Shown here: one piece after another, positions 45,486 through 58,946 of the stretch | How the letters are laid out: each line of letters starts with the position of its first letter | Numbering within the stretch: position 1 is the first letter of the stretch | DNA from: Ascaphus truei | Lineage: Eukaryota > Chordata > Amphibia > Anura > Ascaphidae | DNA length: 64,000 nucleotides | Assembly: GCA_036426205.1 (NCBI GenBank) | Contig: CM071573.1 | Location: 40,940,106 to 41,004,105 of the forward strand | Direction of reading: 5' to 3' | The notes under the pieces: model-generated | Database searches by the model: none | Told to the model about the DNA's origin: nothing | The model's input: the letters and a program-made list of their open reading frames with translations, nothing else | Position numbers and translations under genes: made by a program

Positions 45486-48352
45486 TACATGGTTACATTA
45501 AATTAATAGGGTTTTACATTATATATAATTTATATCCTTAGCAATTGTGAAGAAAACTTTATATTCCATGCTACTGTATTTAACTATCTCTATCAAGAAC
45601 ATTCGACTGAAAGATTTTGACATATGACATTCGACTCTTGCACTGTCAAATCTGCTGCATTGCCACCTGTTCAGCGCCCACCAAATGGAATAACAACTAC
45701 TTACACGGACCACAGATTGCGGAAACGTTTACTAAATGCAATTGTTATAAAGAGGAGGTGTGCTGTAGAGGTTAAGCTTTTCTAATTCCAGCTTCAACAA
45801 CATAACACTCTTGTGGTGGTCTTAATCTTGGGGATCTTTTATTAATTATAATCCCACAGACTTTCCCATCCACATGGTGTAAACAAAATCAACAGCTTAA
45901 TTGTGGCGAGAATGCAGCTTTAATTTAACGTGATGTTTAATAGGCGAATGCTGCTTAGTGAATCGGGGCCTAAGTCTTTTCAAATACGGCGTGTCTGTGA
46001 CTCAAGCCCTTAGAATGATATTGTATTATCCCCTGCTGAGGAAATTGATCTTTGTAAGACACAAATCTAATCATTCCACAACTGGGAAAAGAGTTATTAA
46101 TTTGTAATACTGAACTTTCATTTTGCTATGGGTGAAATGTTGGTTTCAGTATAACTGTTTACATCATATTTTCTGGCAAGTAATTGCTCGCTAGTTTTGC
46201 AACATTGTGACAGTTCAACAAATGAGTTGAAAACCTTAGGTCAATAGTAGTTACTGGGGAATAATTACCAGGCCATGTCAGGCAGAACCAATCTCATTTT
46301 TCTGGTGTCCAGTATACATTTTGTCTATAATTTCTTATTAAACCTGTTACAGTCTGCAAAGTTACAGCGATTTGTTTTGGATTGTAAATTCCCCCTACAC
46401 AACCTAGTCCTTTAATCCATCCTGCAGGAAAGCTGGGATCCCTTTGTGTCTTTGGCAGACAGATTGTTTCACTTCGTATCGTGTTACACGGTTAGTATTT
46501 TACTTTGTAGCCACGTTCACTGTGCTTTTTAATAATTCATTTTTAGGTAACATTTCTTTGTTTCTTTTTGCCAAAGACTCTGTATTAGATTGCTTGTGTA
46601 TTTAATTCCACAAAAATCTGAACCACTACATATATTTTATAGAATTGTAAGGAACAAACATGTCAAAATAAATGCCCTGCCCTGCCATCAAGGTTAAACA
46701 TGTGCAAAAGGATATCGCCATTTAACAATGAAACAAAAAACTGGCAACACAACTAGCTTATTTTCCAAATCCAGGTGACACCCCTATTCCTTTTATGTGA
46801 TTGTTTTGCATATTAAAGCTATGGTTATGGCGATTAATTGTTTTTCAGATTTCGTTTTTTTTTTACTGTAAATTCAAATGCCATGTTTTTATTTTCTATG
46901 TTTTAGTGTAAAGCTGCATTTGTGTGTGTCTTTAATTTGTCTTGCTCTATAAAATGTTTGGGATATACCAGGCTTAGGGTTGTGTCACAACACACTGGTT
47001 GATAATTGCCATAATAGGATACCCAACGCTGTTAGATGCTTTTTGCACTCAAACTTGGAGAAGGGAGGGGGGGCGAAGTGATGTATGAAGCAAATTGTGT
47101 CATTTTGATCTTATGTCTCTTTGCGTGAATAGATCAGTATCTTTGCTGTAAGTTTTGCATTGGGTGCTCAGCTTGTGATTGTGGGTGCATCAACAAGAGG
47201 TGTTATGACACACACATTATAATTAAATGTATCAAATCCACTTATTAATATTGTACAATGTGTGTAAAAGAAATGTGCCAACTCTGAAGTGCCAACAACT
47301 CTGTAGTGCCTAACTCTAAATCGCATTGTAAACACAGAAATTACATATGCCTACAAAAAAAATAAAGACGACACTGGGCATGACCATGCCACTGAACAGT
47401 GTCACTTACATTCTGCATTCACAGGGACAAACCCTGTGCCGTTAGCAAAGAAGCCAAAATATTTTGGGTCCTTCCATCTCTGAGAATGTGCATTTCAGTG
47501 GCAGCTAATCATATTGAGAGTCCGACTGATGAGTCACAAACTGCTGTCCACCAAAAGGTACACGTTCACGAACAAGAAAATCTAATAAATGAATGTATCC
47601 CATCATGCTAATATAGGCTTCGCTCCCCTCCTGGGGTTTCTGCCACAAACACTGGGAAACCCTACTGAACAATAAGACGTACCGTCAACATGACACGCTC
47701 GCTTGCCTAATGTAAAAAAGTCAGCCCTTCCATCGTATAAAAGGACTGAGTTACTAATTGCTGTAATTTTACCTTCTAATGAAAAGCTCCAGCTTCTCTA
47801 GCCACAGGGATTTCTTTCTCCGTCCAACTAATGTTAAATACAATCGCTCCGGCATTTTATTTTTTCACCCACACTTTTCACGCAGTGCTGTTCCCTAGCT
47901 AGGAAAATTGTTAAGCAATTTTATCGTATTAATTAGACACCCCTCCATGCAGGGGAAGAGTGAGAAAGCTCATTAATACCATTTGCTTTGAGTTGGTGCA
48001 TTTCTTCCTTTAAAAAGTGTAACAATGTTTTCCCCAGCCTGCTGGGCATGGGAGAGGGGCTTCTGCCGCCCCTTGGAGCTTTTCCAATTCAAGATGCAGA
48101 CATCTGTTTCGTCAGCGATCATAAAGTTGTAACAAGATATTTAAAGGCAGTGAAAGATGCCTACACGCTTCAAAACCCCACGCATAAATCATATATATGA
48201 CAATTGCATTGTAACAAAAGTACCACATGTTTTAAAGTGTGCATTCAAAGGCATACAGCTTCTAAATTCATTTGTGTAAACCTAGACCACATATAATACA
48301 TTCACTTAACATTTCTTTCATTGTTACTGTAAAGCGTAACGGAGGGATACGT

Positions 48353-48513
48353 ACAGATGTAGCAGGTGTTACTGCTCCTGCTGGTGAGTATTAGCGTGTG
48401 CAACTGTATGGTATCCCCTTTTTAGGGGCGTAATGGCAGCTGCTCCCGCTGGCGAGCTTGTGTGCGTCTCGCTGCAACGTGCTGGCGGGAGCAGTAACGG
48501 CGGCAACATCTGT
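48353..48513. mobile_element. Short inverted-repeat element, probable TA-flanked MITE
   Basis: Ends CAGATGTAGCAGGTGTTACT and AGTAACGGCGGCAACATCTG are inverted, with TACAG/CTGTA at the limits. The interior repeats CTGCTCC(C/T)GCTGG. Confidence 0.6.
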
Positions 48514-49262
48514 ACATCATATAGCAATCCGCGCTGCTCAACTTTTATATTCCCCCCTAACCTGAACCAGGTGTCCCTAACTTAGCAGTGCTGCCCCGAC
48601 ATCCAGGGACTCGTTGGTTTCTGCATCCCCAGGACGAGGCACAATGTCGCCAACACAAAATGGCCACGGGCCCGTGCTTGCTCTGGCAGTCATTAGAAAG
48701 CCACGACATAACCCCCCCTCCCGCCCATGCTTTAATAACTTTCTATTAGTGACCACGTTTGAAGTTTTTGTGTGTCAGAACTGGCATTTTTTTTTTTACA
48801 AATATATATTTTAAAAATAACCCCCAGTTCAGGTAAGTTTTTAAAAAAACATTCTGGGGAGACTGGTGCTATACGGGCCATATTTACCAAGCGGTGCTAA
48901 GTCATGAGGCACTTTGTTTTTTTTTATTGGGTTTTTTGTAAGGTAGGGATGAGGCACTTTTTAGCTCATTCTATTTTATGAGTCAGCAAAGCAAATTGTT
49001 AATATTGAAACAAACTCTAAAGCAGTTCCATCTACTCTTACACTATTGGAGAAATGGAAGGCTAGTCCACACTGTATATTGTGAGCTCTTTAAGACACAC
49101 ACTTGGTCCCTCCGCATTAATATTGGCAGGGTTTATTCACCCAAGCACATTAACTGGGATTGGCAAATGGATGAACCTGTAAGGACTATGTCTCATGTTG
49201 TATATAAATAACACTTCTGTCTATGCTGTGAATCCTGTGTATGCCAACTAGACAAACTAGAG

Positions 49263-49433
49263 CAGGGGTGGCCAACTCCAGTCCTCAAGGGCGACCAACG
49301 GGTCAGGTTTTGAGGATATCCCTGCTTCAGCACAGTCTTCGACTGAGCCACTGATTGAGCCACGTGCTGAAGCAGGGATATCCTGAAAACCTGACCTGTT
49401 CGTCGCCCTTGAGGTCTGGAGTTGGCTGCTCCT
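49263..49433. mobile_element. Family A MITE, copy 9
   Basis: CAGGGGTGGCCAACTCCAGT to GGAGTTGGCTGCTCCT, ending about 95 bp from the EGF exon donor. Confidence 0.75.
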
Positions 49434-49527
49434 CCTCCAGAGAACATAAAGACCGCAGAAGCTGGACCCATGAAGCATAGAATCAAATCACACGCTCGCG
49501 AGCACAGAGGAACGTCGTACTACTTAC

Positions 49528-49621
49528 AGTTGACACTGGTCGCCTTTGATTCCTTTGGTTGTGCAGTGGCATTTCCCAGTTTGCATCTCACAAATATTTG
49601 CATGTCCATTGCATATACAAG
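49528..49621 (-). CDS. ATRNL1: ATRNL1 exon, laminin-type EGF repeat (first exon in window)
   Basis: 94-bp exon with acceptor ATTTACAG and donor ACT|GTAAGT. Thirty whole codons lie between a two-base start and a two-base end (CT) that joins the A of the next exon to give Leu. The reading is CICNGHANICEMQTGKCHC followed by TTKGIKGDQCQ. The spacing C-I-C-N-G-H-A-N-I-C and G-K-C-H-C is that of a laminin-type EGF module, expected to be disulphide bonded and extracellular. Joined to exon 18312-18364 it reads DQCQLCDSENRY, the expected family order. The intron to the next exon is 31.2 kb and holds most of the mobile elements described here. Confidence 0.92.
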
Positions 49622-50820
49622 CTGTAAATGAGGAAGGCAAATACAGGATATGATATAATGTAGCAATGCTTTGCCTGCACATCATCATTTAATAGGAGGT
49701 TGAATACTGTATGATAATATTAACATTGCTTGTGTAACATAATGTGAACAGATATCTGGGACTCTATGTTTCTGTCATGTCAAATCTAGGATGGGTGGAA
49801 ACACTCAGAGTATAATTGAGATTGCATTGTACCTCACTGTTCCTATATTTATTTATGATATGTCCTAATTTATCAATCTTTGCCCACACGTTCAACTGAG
49901 AGATTAGGGTAAGTGTAACATCGCTTAAGCATTTTTAAACCAACACGTGCAATGTATTATTGTACAAACAAACACATTAATGTAACTGCTGATTTTCAAA
50001 GATACATAACATGAACATCTAGGGTTCATAACAATAATAATAATAGCTGTCATTGTGGTGTATCTCTTCTTCTCACCATGATATATAATATTTCACTGTC
50101 ATAGATCCTACTGCTGCCTGTCTGGATCTGAATGTGCACACATCACAAAGACATGTTAGGATGCTGTCTGCAGCACAAACACACCAAAGTCTCATTTTAT
50201 ATGCTACAAAAAGGGCATTAATAAGAATATTTAGACTTAAAAGTCATACAGACATACAATTCCAAAGCATATTTAAAAAATGAAAAAACAAACATTTTTT
50301 CTCTTGCAGATAATGACAGTTGTTGATTGGAAAGTTCCCAAATTCTTCAGGGTGCAACACGTATAGATGCCCCAGATTTACAAACAAAATGCAGATGTCA
50401 TTATGCATTCAATCCGTGCCGGTTTCACAAAGCCCTCAATTGGGATAAAGCATCTGAGACACTTTTATAAAAACCAAGCAGGGCCTTGGAAAGTGCAGCT
50501 GTCTGAAAGACACCAGAACGGTTGATGTTTATGTATGAATTGGTTCAAGCAGACAAGAGACACACAGAGAGTAAATGCCAGGCGTATAAATCTCTTTATA
50601 AAAGGTGTGATTTTCCCAGCAGAGTACCCTGAGCAGAGGGCATGTTAAGTAGTAAAATGTTGACATTTCTCCGTGTGCCAATCTTTAGGTACTGGTAAGA
50701 AACGGGTAATGTTGATCCACAAACCTGACACAACCACAGGGCATTATTTAGGTAGGTATTTGCTAACGGAAATAAAGCAATTACAATCAGAAAACAAAGA
50801 TATGGCCGCTGTCTTCCGAC

Positions 50821-51188
50821 CACTTATTTACTCCCCATAACTTTTTTAATGTTTGGTTGAAATCTCTTCCAGCTTCACATTGCAAAGCCAGTATAACCAG
50901 TCTCCCACTGATGAAAACCAAAAGGTAGAAATAGCTGTCTGTGAGTAGGGTTACTGGCTCTGCACTTCTTTAACCAAGACTGTGCTGAAAAGCTGCGTAA
51001 TACGGCAGGCATAAGCTTATAGGGGTCCATGTTAAAATGGACATGATGCAAAAGGTGACACTGTGCTCATTTGCATGTTAGTTCCCAGAATCCCTGGCTG
51101 CAGTGGAAGTATTGTATGCTAAGAGATAATGGGGAGGGGCAGGGTTGCAGATCTGTATGAGACTTGTGAATGTGCTCAAGAGATATTT
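50821..51188 (+). repeat. Hammerhead-bearing repeat, single unit
   Basis: Copy of the 405-bp family lacking the first few bases. Shares ACTCCCCATAACTT, CAGCTTCACATTGCAAAGCC, TATAGGGGTCCATGTTAAAA, CAGAATCCCTGGCTGCAGTG and GGGTTGCAGATCTG in the same order. Confidence 0.8.
50902..50945 (+). ncRNA. Hammerhead motif with intact core in repeat copy
   Basis: CTCCCA, core CTGATGA, stem II ACC-AAAA-GGT, GAAA, T-AGCT-G, cleavage TGTC, TGTGAG. Core nucleotides CTGATGA, GAA and the GTC triplet are all kept. Stem II is three pairs with unpaired A residues near the core, and stem I has one mismatch, so activity may be reduced. Confidence 0.7.
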
Positions 51189-51835
51189 TGATTTGCTGAA
51201 ATGATAGCAGAATTAATGTGAAATAAGCATTCATTCACATGATACTCAGTGAAAGCGATTAAAAGGCCAGTTCAAACTAGCGGATTAACAAAATATATAT
51301 GTAAATAACTTATCCGTTTACTTGGCTTCCCAAAAAAGATTGAATCACTCTTAAAGTAATGGGCTTTCTTATTTGTGTCTTGTGAAAAACGAATGTTTTG
51401 CTTTTCGTTGAGAACAGTGGAATCAAGCATATTCTTTTTTCTTTTTGCTGTTTTTGTTACTGTATATCTGGAAGCAAGGTGTCCCCAGAGCTGTAATGAA
51501 TGGGGTTCAGTTCTGGAGAATCCCTGCTTCAATCCTATAACAAAAAACAAACAAAACAAATGTAGCGCAAGGTGTTTTGATTCTTTCATTTATGGAGACT
51601 TGCATAAGAAATAACCTCATCAAAATTAGACTGTGAATCAAATCGAGGAGAGGATAACGGGGAATTGTTCTATTAGGTACAGACGATGGCTCAATACAAC
51701 CAACGACATAGGAAACCTTTGGGAAAAGAGAGATAGGAATATTTGAGCACTATTAGTTAAGTTAAGAGTTAGAGAAAGATGAGGGGTACAGTAACCTGTA
51801 CTCCAAAGGGAATTCACTTAAATGCACACTACCTA

Positions 51836-52992
51836 TGTTTAAAATTTAACCTTTAATATCATATACTTAAAACATATATTACCACAGAAAATGTGCTAAC
51901 TATTAAAAATAAATTAAATAAAGTAACTCGTGCAGCTAAGACAGCCTTTAATATCTAAATACTCTAATATCTCATTGAAACTGGAGAGTAAAGGGCTGCT
52001 GAAGGTCCCCCAACCAGCCAGAGTGAGCAAATAGCCCAGCACTTCACTAGTTAGCCTGTAGAATAGTGAATATAGTGGTGGCCGTTAATATCATATCATA
52101 TAACCACCTGGACAGGTGCAGACCACTCCAGGAATCAGTACCCAGCCACTACACTAATTTTTATATATATGGCTAATCTAGTGAACGGCTGACAAACACT
52201 GTCTTAAAATAGCCCCAACGCGCGTTTCCCTCCTATTACGGAGCTTCCTCAGGGACAAAATTTGCAGCAGGGCTGAACCGAACGCTATTTAAACCCTTGT
52301 GTCGCCATGGCAACGTAACCAGCGTTCAGCTACTGCGCATGCGCGATAGAGCGCGAGCGCAACTACTGCAAAACACATCTAACCAACATTTCAACACAGA
52401 TGAATAAGGTGCTGCGATTATACCTCCTAAACTGTGACAGGAGAGTTTCCAAGTGTAATATCTATGCCTCAGTCCGCTCGATGATCAGAGCGGAGATCAG
52501 GCGGCTACTGCGCCCTCAGTCCGCTCGATGATCAGAGCGGAGATCAGGCGGCTACTGCGCATGCGCGAAGTGCCGTGCTTCTCCACTAACACAAACAGGC
52601 CACACATGCGCTGCATATCCAGCTAGATGAAGCTGCGCAGTAGCCGCCTGATCTCCGCTCTGATCATCGAGCGGACTGAGGAACACTTGGAAAATCTCCT
52701 GTCACAGTTTAGGAGGTATAATCGCAGCACCTTATTCATCTGTGTTGAAATGTTGGTTAGATGTGTTTTGCAGTAGTTGCGCTCGCGCTCTATTGCGCAT
52801 GCGCAGTAGCTGAACGCTGGTTACGTTGCCATGGCGACAAAAGGGTTTAAATAGCGTTCGGTTCAGCCCTGCTGCAAATTTTGTCCCTGCACGAGTTACT
52901 TTATTTAATTTATTTTTAATAGTTAGCACATTTTCTGTGGTAATATATGTTTTAAGTATATGATATTAAAGGTTAAATTTTAAACATAGGTA
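51836..52992. repeat. Large inverted repeat of Penelope-like terminal type
   Basis: The left arm (51836-51934 plus 52247-52560) and right arm (about 52625-52992) are near-perfect reverse complements, including ACAGATGAATAAGGTGCTGC and GTTCAGCTACTGCGCATGCG. The left arm holds about 310 bp (51935-52246) absent from the right, and that extra piece ends inside the core of the hammerhead-like motif at 52212-52256. The right-arm junction is at a CTG shared by both edges of the missing segment. A 46-bp block with GTCCGCTCGATGATCAGAGC is also tandemly doubled at about 52469-52560. No coding region is seen inside. Confidence 0.75.
52212..52256 (-). ncRNA. Hammerhead-like motif, Penelope terminal type
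   Basis: Minus strand: GTCC, CTGAGGA core, stem II CTCC-GTAATA-GGAG, GGAAA, CGCGCG, cleavage GTT, GGGC. Stem I GTCC/GGGC pairs with one G-U. CTGANGA and GAA core blocks are intact. The self-complementary ACGCGCGT stem III could pair between two RNA copies. Confidence 0.65.
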
Positions 52993-53215
52993 GATTTATA
53001 AATAACATTCCCATCACCAACGATTCTTGAGAGAGTCGCACCTTTCGCCATTTTGTCCAGTATTTTTGGACAAGCCACCTGGCAACCCTTGTCATCGCAC
53101 TCAAAGGCTGAGGAGACCGCACCGGGTTCGAGCTGGGGCAGCTGGTGATCAGGCTGGCCCACAGATCTGGCTACATGCGGACGGCTGCATAGCCTCCCTG
53201 TACATAGCCAGGTGT

Positions 53216-53485
53216 TAGAGAATAGAGGAGGAGCCAGTGAGGGGCAGAGAGAATAGGAGGAGTCAGTGAGGAGCAGAGAGTAAAGGAGGAGCCAGTTACG
53301 GGCAGAATAGAGGAGGAGCTTGTGAAGAATAGAGAGAATAGAGGAGAAGCCGGTGAGGAGCAGAGAGAATCGGGGAGGAGCCAGTGAGGAGCAGAGAGAA
53401 TAGAGGAGGAGCCAGTGAGCAGAGAGAATAGAGGAGACAGTGAGGAGCAGAGAGAATAGAGGAGACAGTGAGGAGCAGACTATAA
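53216..53485. repeat. Purine-rich minisatellite
   Basis: Imperfect units of about 25-40 bp built from GAGAATAGAGGAGGAGCCAG and TGAGGAGCAGA; about eight units, with strong purine strand bias. It produces a long spurious frame on the minus strand. Confidence 0.85.
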
Positions 53486-54702
53486 GAAAAGGATGAGCGG
53501 AGCACAAGGGCAGGACATTTTTTTATTGAAAGGTCCCACCCACCCTTTAATTGATATGTTTTTTGTTTTATTACCATGCACAATATATATTCTAGTACAG
53601 GACAATCATCACCGCAGCAACAGCAAGACGGGAATGCCGGACCAGACCGGTCCAGGATCCAGAAAACGTAGGGATTTAGGTGCTGGCTCTTTGGTCGACC
53701 CTGGTTTTTACTCCAATAAGTAAATCGGTAGGCTGTAGCTGCTGGCTTTACAGTCTGGCTGGCTCTTCCCAATATCAATAAAGGCGGCTGCACAGTACCA
53801 GCTTCACCGTTGGATCCCAGTAGACACAGGGGTTGTGTTTTTGTTCGGTTAAGGCATTCCAGTCCCCGGGCGGTTTTGGAAAGGTTTGGCCCAATGATGG
53901 CTGGCCAGCAGTCTTTTATCCGTCTATGTTCAATTGTTTAATAAAGCTGTGACCCTTTTTATACCCACTAGAACAGTGTCGGACTGTTTTATTTAACGTT
54001 TTAAGGGGTTATTTCCCCCTTGGTAGGGCCCGAGATCGGCATCCTAGGCCTTTATATTGTTTCCAGTACTATGGAGTCATTGGTCTACCTCCCCATATAA
54101 TAACTTTCCAAAGAAGCAAAGCAGGAACTAGAAAACAATAAAAGACCCTTCCTAATGAGAGTCTGTGTTACAATCAGGAAGGAAATTGGCTGTGCATGAT
54201 GCAGCTTGGATAAAAGTGGACAGGCCAGAAATAAGAAGAGAGGCCAAGCCCAGTAACTTCCTAATGAGAGACAGATGGTCAGTGCACAGGGAGAGGTCGT
54301 GCCTGACAGATCCCAGATAACAGCTGAAAGGGGGAGAGGTTGAATCGAAACTAAATGAACCCTGCTACAGTTACAAGGTTACAGCAACCTAAATAAAAGT
54401 GAATTAAAAAAACAATTGGTGTCTTGATATTAGAAGAGCGCTTGGTGAAAGGGAGAATATTTGCACTGTAAATGAACACGACGCACCCCTTAATCTCTCC
54501 AATGCTGAAGTAGACTAATCTGCTGATGTGCAATATTGTAACTTCCAGCCACCGACAAAGTTGAAGGGGGCACAATGTGAGGGCGCAACGCTATGTGTGA
54601 TAAGTTGTACAAGTAGAAATGTCTTATGTACTTTTGTAATAGCACATTCTATTAGTTTGGTTAAAAAGGTGAAAAATACAAGATATACAGATATATAGCT
54701 GT

Positions 54703-54711
54703 GTGTATATG

Positions 54712-54744
<33 letters not shown>
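54703..54744. repeat. (TA)n(CA)n microsatellite
   Basis: Short TA run then about 12 CA units. Confidence 0.85.
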
Positions 54745-57700
54745 TATGGCTTGAGAGAAACTAATGTAACAAAACGTATAATCCTTCTTTACTGTTCATA
54801 TCCCACATTTATTTTCACATGTTCACATTGTCTTACACTGCACAGGTATGAGAAGCATTTTTTCCCCAACCACCATGAACTGGATAGAGAAACATTCTGT
54901 ATAGAAAGATGTCTGTGTCTCTTAGCCATAGTTATACAAATCTAAGAGAGATACCATCAAATGTCCCGGTAATGATGACTAAATCAGAGTATCCTGAGAG
55001 CTGGTTCAATCTAATGCTATGTGGATAGTATTCGAAATATTGTTTTGTAGAAGACTTCACAATATTCATTTCAACTATGTAATGCAGACAAAAATATTAA
55101 TTGCAAGGGATAATGTAAACGGCACTGGTGAAATTGTTTTGAGCAGTTACTAAATTCAAACACAAGTCGAATTAGGTGGAAACACGTCATTGCAAGAACC
55201 AGTCCTGTTTTCTGATAGAGTACACATAGCAGGAGACACGGCTTTTGTGCAGCATGGTTAATCATATCAGACGCACCACAATTTGGGAGATAAGACAGAA
55301 TTATTCTGGGTTACTATATTTATAATTTAAGGATAGGTGTGCCAGACCAAATTAAACGGATACCCTCTCTGTACAACTGTGGAGACATTGAAAACGCATC
55401 CATAGGGTAAAAATATGGATTTAATACCTAGATCTGCGGGCCCAAATTATCACTAGCCGGTCATGTCAGACCAAGCTTATTAACACTTTACCATCTCGAT
55501 CCTTTGATTGAATAAAGTATGAAATAAAATAAATTGTATTTATTCACATAAAGAACACACACAGCCTGAATTACAAAATTATCACGAATAAACACTTACT
55601 GGGATGAGGCAAAACAAAATAAAATGTCTACGGAACGAAATCCGCAGAAATCAAGTCTCTAGGCATCAATTTCCAGACATGGGGCTGATGCGCAAAAAAA
55701 GAGCCGTGTAATAGTCCTTGGCGAGGGGCGCTAGCGGCAACCCCTGTATCTACCTCTTTTTAAAAACACCAAAAGCCTATCTGTATCATGTGCAGCCAAT
55801 CTTTTGTGTGGTAACCAATCATCCCACCTATAGAGAGCTTCAGTATAGCAACTGAGCATATGCAAACCTGACCCTTCCCCGCTTAGCATACCAGACCACG
55901 CCTCCCTCACCTGGCACCATTTTGTCTGCCCTAGCCGGACATCTCCTAAGATGGAGGTGTTGGCATCTACCCCTCCTCCCTTAACACCCTACTTGGCTAA
56001 TTCTTTTGAGCTGGGAGCTTTTTCCAGAAACAGGGGAACCAAATCAGCAGGGGGGCTCAGAAGCCTAAATTATGCATTGCTTACTCCCTGAAGTTTCCTG
56101 CCATGCAGTTTAAAGCCCAGTATTACACCATAAGTGTTACCTCATGTTCTGGACTAAATGAAGGAAATCCCCCTTCTGTCTATCATGTTAAGACAGTAAA
56201 GCTAGGATAACTTTAATGCATTCATTTTTTATAAGGCCTATAACTGATACATAACTGGGGGAGACATATACAATGTAACTCATGATATGATCCGTTCCAC
56301 CTTCTCTCTGGTGGGGGACACAGACAATTCTAACACATTTACAGGCTTGCAGCCAGCAGTTGGCTGCAGAGCTGAAACTCTACTCTTTAACTTAAAATTT
56401 AACCCCTGCAACTCTCTCCACCTTATCCCTGGTGAGAGAGTTCCGGATCCCCTCACCGGGTCCTGGTATTCGGGCATATCCCGGGACCTGGAATTTAACC
56501 CAGTTCCCTACCCGGTCGTACTGCTCTGGTTTGTGCTGAAGCAGGGGGATTTGGCGGTGAGCTGCAAACTGGATTTTATCCGGTGGTCTGTGTTCCTCAT
56601 GTCCTCAGGAATCTGGGGGGATAGTGCATGTTTCGGGTAACCTGCAACATGGGCCCCCTTGTACCCAAACACACCCTGACAACATGTTACCGTAAAATCA
56701 TCCCTGACGCTCACGCCTGGAGCATCCCGCTGGTTGGCACTCCTGGAACAGTGAAACCACATACATCTTTATTATACAAGCAGTTATATACCACAATTAG
56801 GTTGAAGAGCTGACACTCACAATTCCACAATATGGCTCAGGGGCACCCAACCGGGCATAATACCTTTATTTATGGCCTGGGTACCCCTTCACCATCACAA
56901 ATACCCTCATTAAAGAGCAGTGATACACAAGCCACAGTGGTCAGCAACACCTGACTCAGACCCGGCTTTAGAGAGCCTGGAATACACAGTAAAAGAAGAG
57001 CAACTGTGTCAGTTCAATGGAAATTAATTGAGCCTTATAGGCAGAATATGGGGTGGCCACATCCAAATGATGGAAACCACAACCCTATGATCCAGCTCAC
57101 AGGTTTTTAAACTAATCCCCAGTGAGTCCAGCCCTATTGCCTTTAAGGAATAAGCAATGACTTAAAAAAAAAAAAAAAATGTGAGTGCACATTCCCAGTA
57201 CATGCATGGGAAATTCACTGGTTATCCTAATAAAAGAAATAAAACAAAACCTTGACAATCAACATGTTCTAGAAATTAACTCTCTTCGATGATGAAAAGT
57301 GGATCTATGCACAACATTCTGAACACAAAGCATACAATGATTATTATTTAAATGCAATATAATCCAGCTGAGCAAGTCTGCTCTACAATATTTATTGCAG
57401 AATTACCACCCTGATAAAATGTATAAAACAATAAGTCTACAGTATTTTGGTTCCGTTGCTGCTTGTTCAGCATATCAATGAAGACGCTGACAACATCGCA
57501 ATATCCCACACATTTTCACAAAACACAGTTTACCGAATTTAATTTAAAATACATTTATTGCTTTTCCCCCCCCTACAGCCAGACTGTGAGTAGGGAGCTC
57601 CTTTCAGTACAAACGAGCCAGAATGGACGCTTACCGATAATATTGCTATTTCTTGTGTTGAGTGAATCACACGAAGCCGTCAGACTGAGACGGGGAAATT

Positions 57701-57884
57701 CTTTGCAAACTATACTTTTGCTAGAACAGTTCCTTGTAAGAGCACAGGAGTGAAGGGGCAGCTTGGCACAGAGCAGGCAATGTGTTTTTTACACTCTTTT
57801 CTGAACATTAGATGACACACACGTCTGTGAAAGAATGGGTCACGTTTAGTGAATAGGGTTAGTCATCTCTCCCCCTCCCTTTAA

Positions 57885-58335
57885 TCTGTGCATCAATTCA
57901 ATCCACACAATGATAAGTAATTAGCCAAGTTGCCACATCGATCCTTTCTCCTGTGATCGATCAGCGAAGATACAGCTTGGGGGTTCACTAAATGGCCGTC
58001 AGTGCAGCAGAAGAGGACTAAAGAAGCAGTTCTGTGGAGAAGATCATGTGACCAGGCAGTCACTAGATACAATTGGTACACTGCTAGAGAGAGGGCAGGG
58101 CTCAAAAAGGGGTGTGCCAGAGCCTGTTTCAGCAGAGGAGAGGGATGTGACTTTGTAAAAGGTTGCTATAGAAACAAAAATGCTTGTTACATTATAGTAC
58201 ATTAAAAATGTCATTCAGCGTTGTTTTAAAAAAAAAACAAAAGAAATGCTACAGGTATTTTCTCATAGTACAGAACTAATTTATTTGAAGAAAAAACGCA
58301 TGTGTAGGATATTGCTCGGTCTGCAGCTTTAAGAC
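57885..58335. mobile_element. MITE-like element (family D), left end lost
   Basis: Second copy in the same orientation; keeps GATCATGTGACCAGGCAGTC, GTTGCTATAGAAACAAAAAT and the right end CTGCAGCTTTAA. Confidence 0.65.
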
Positions 58336-58946
58336 AAAGAAACAGATGTCAAAGTTTGGATTGTTGCCTTGTACTTATATTCAATACTGGTTTTTTTTTA
58401 ATACAGCTTACAGCTTCCCTATCAAGAAGACGACATATTTAGGGCATATTCAATAAGGGCTATAGATTAGAATCCACTCAGAGAGGCTGAATTGAATTGC
58501 TTACTGGTCACCTTGTTTCTGCAGAACCCCAAGGACAATACATTCAGGGGTGAGGGGTTTAATGCAGGTCAAACAGTTCTATGTAGCACCGCCGAAGATT
58601 AATTTACTCTCTGTGTATTCTGTGAACCAGCGATATGCTGGATGCTGAGAAAATGGGTATTGCTCAGGGAAAAAAATTGCAATGCAATCAGTTTGCTGCA
58701 AAAGAAACGAGAGATCTCTGAACGGGGAACTTGAAATGAAACATTTTAGATTATTGCCAATGACCTGAGGCATTTTTATGATGGATGTTTTATACGCAAC
58801 AAATAAGACTAGACGTGCTTCACTCAGTCAACCGATGTTAAGCTCCTCCTCAACCGGGTCGCAGAAAAGCTACCAGCACAGATTGCGATGAGGATATGTG
58901 GTGACGGGAGTTAGCATTTGCGATAAAATGATCTGATCCAATATGC

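Larger units (their letters stand above)
18365..49527 (-). other. ATRNL1: ATRNL1 intron (31.2 kb), transposon-rich
   Basis: The largest intron in the window. It carries hammerhead repeats (18.7-21.2 kb), the Penelope-like element (34.7-38.5 kb), the rearranged LINE (40.3-44 kb) and many MITEs. Stretches where I recognise nothing: 21200-22370, 22510-24600, 24920-27190 (except short homopurine and poly-pyrimidine runs), 27320-28400, 38490-39640, 44010-44920, 45520-48350 and 48520-49260. Confidence 0.75.

Noticed and set aside
52980..53507. 175-codon minus-strand frame
   Set aside because: Almost entirely the translation of the minisatellite at 53216-53485 (low-complexity Leu/Ser repeats).
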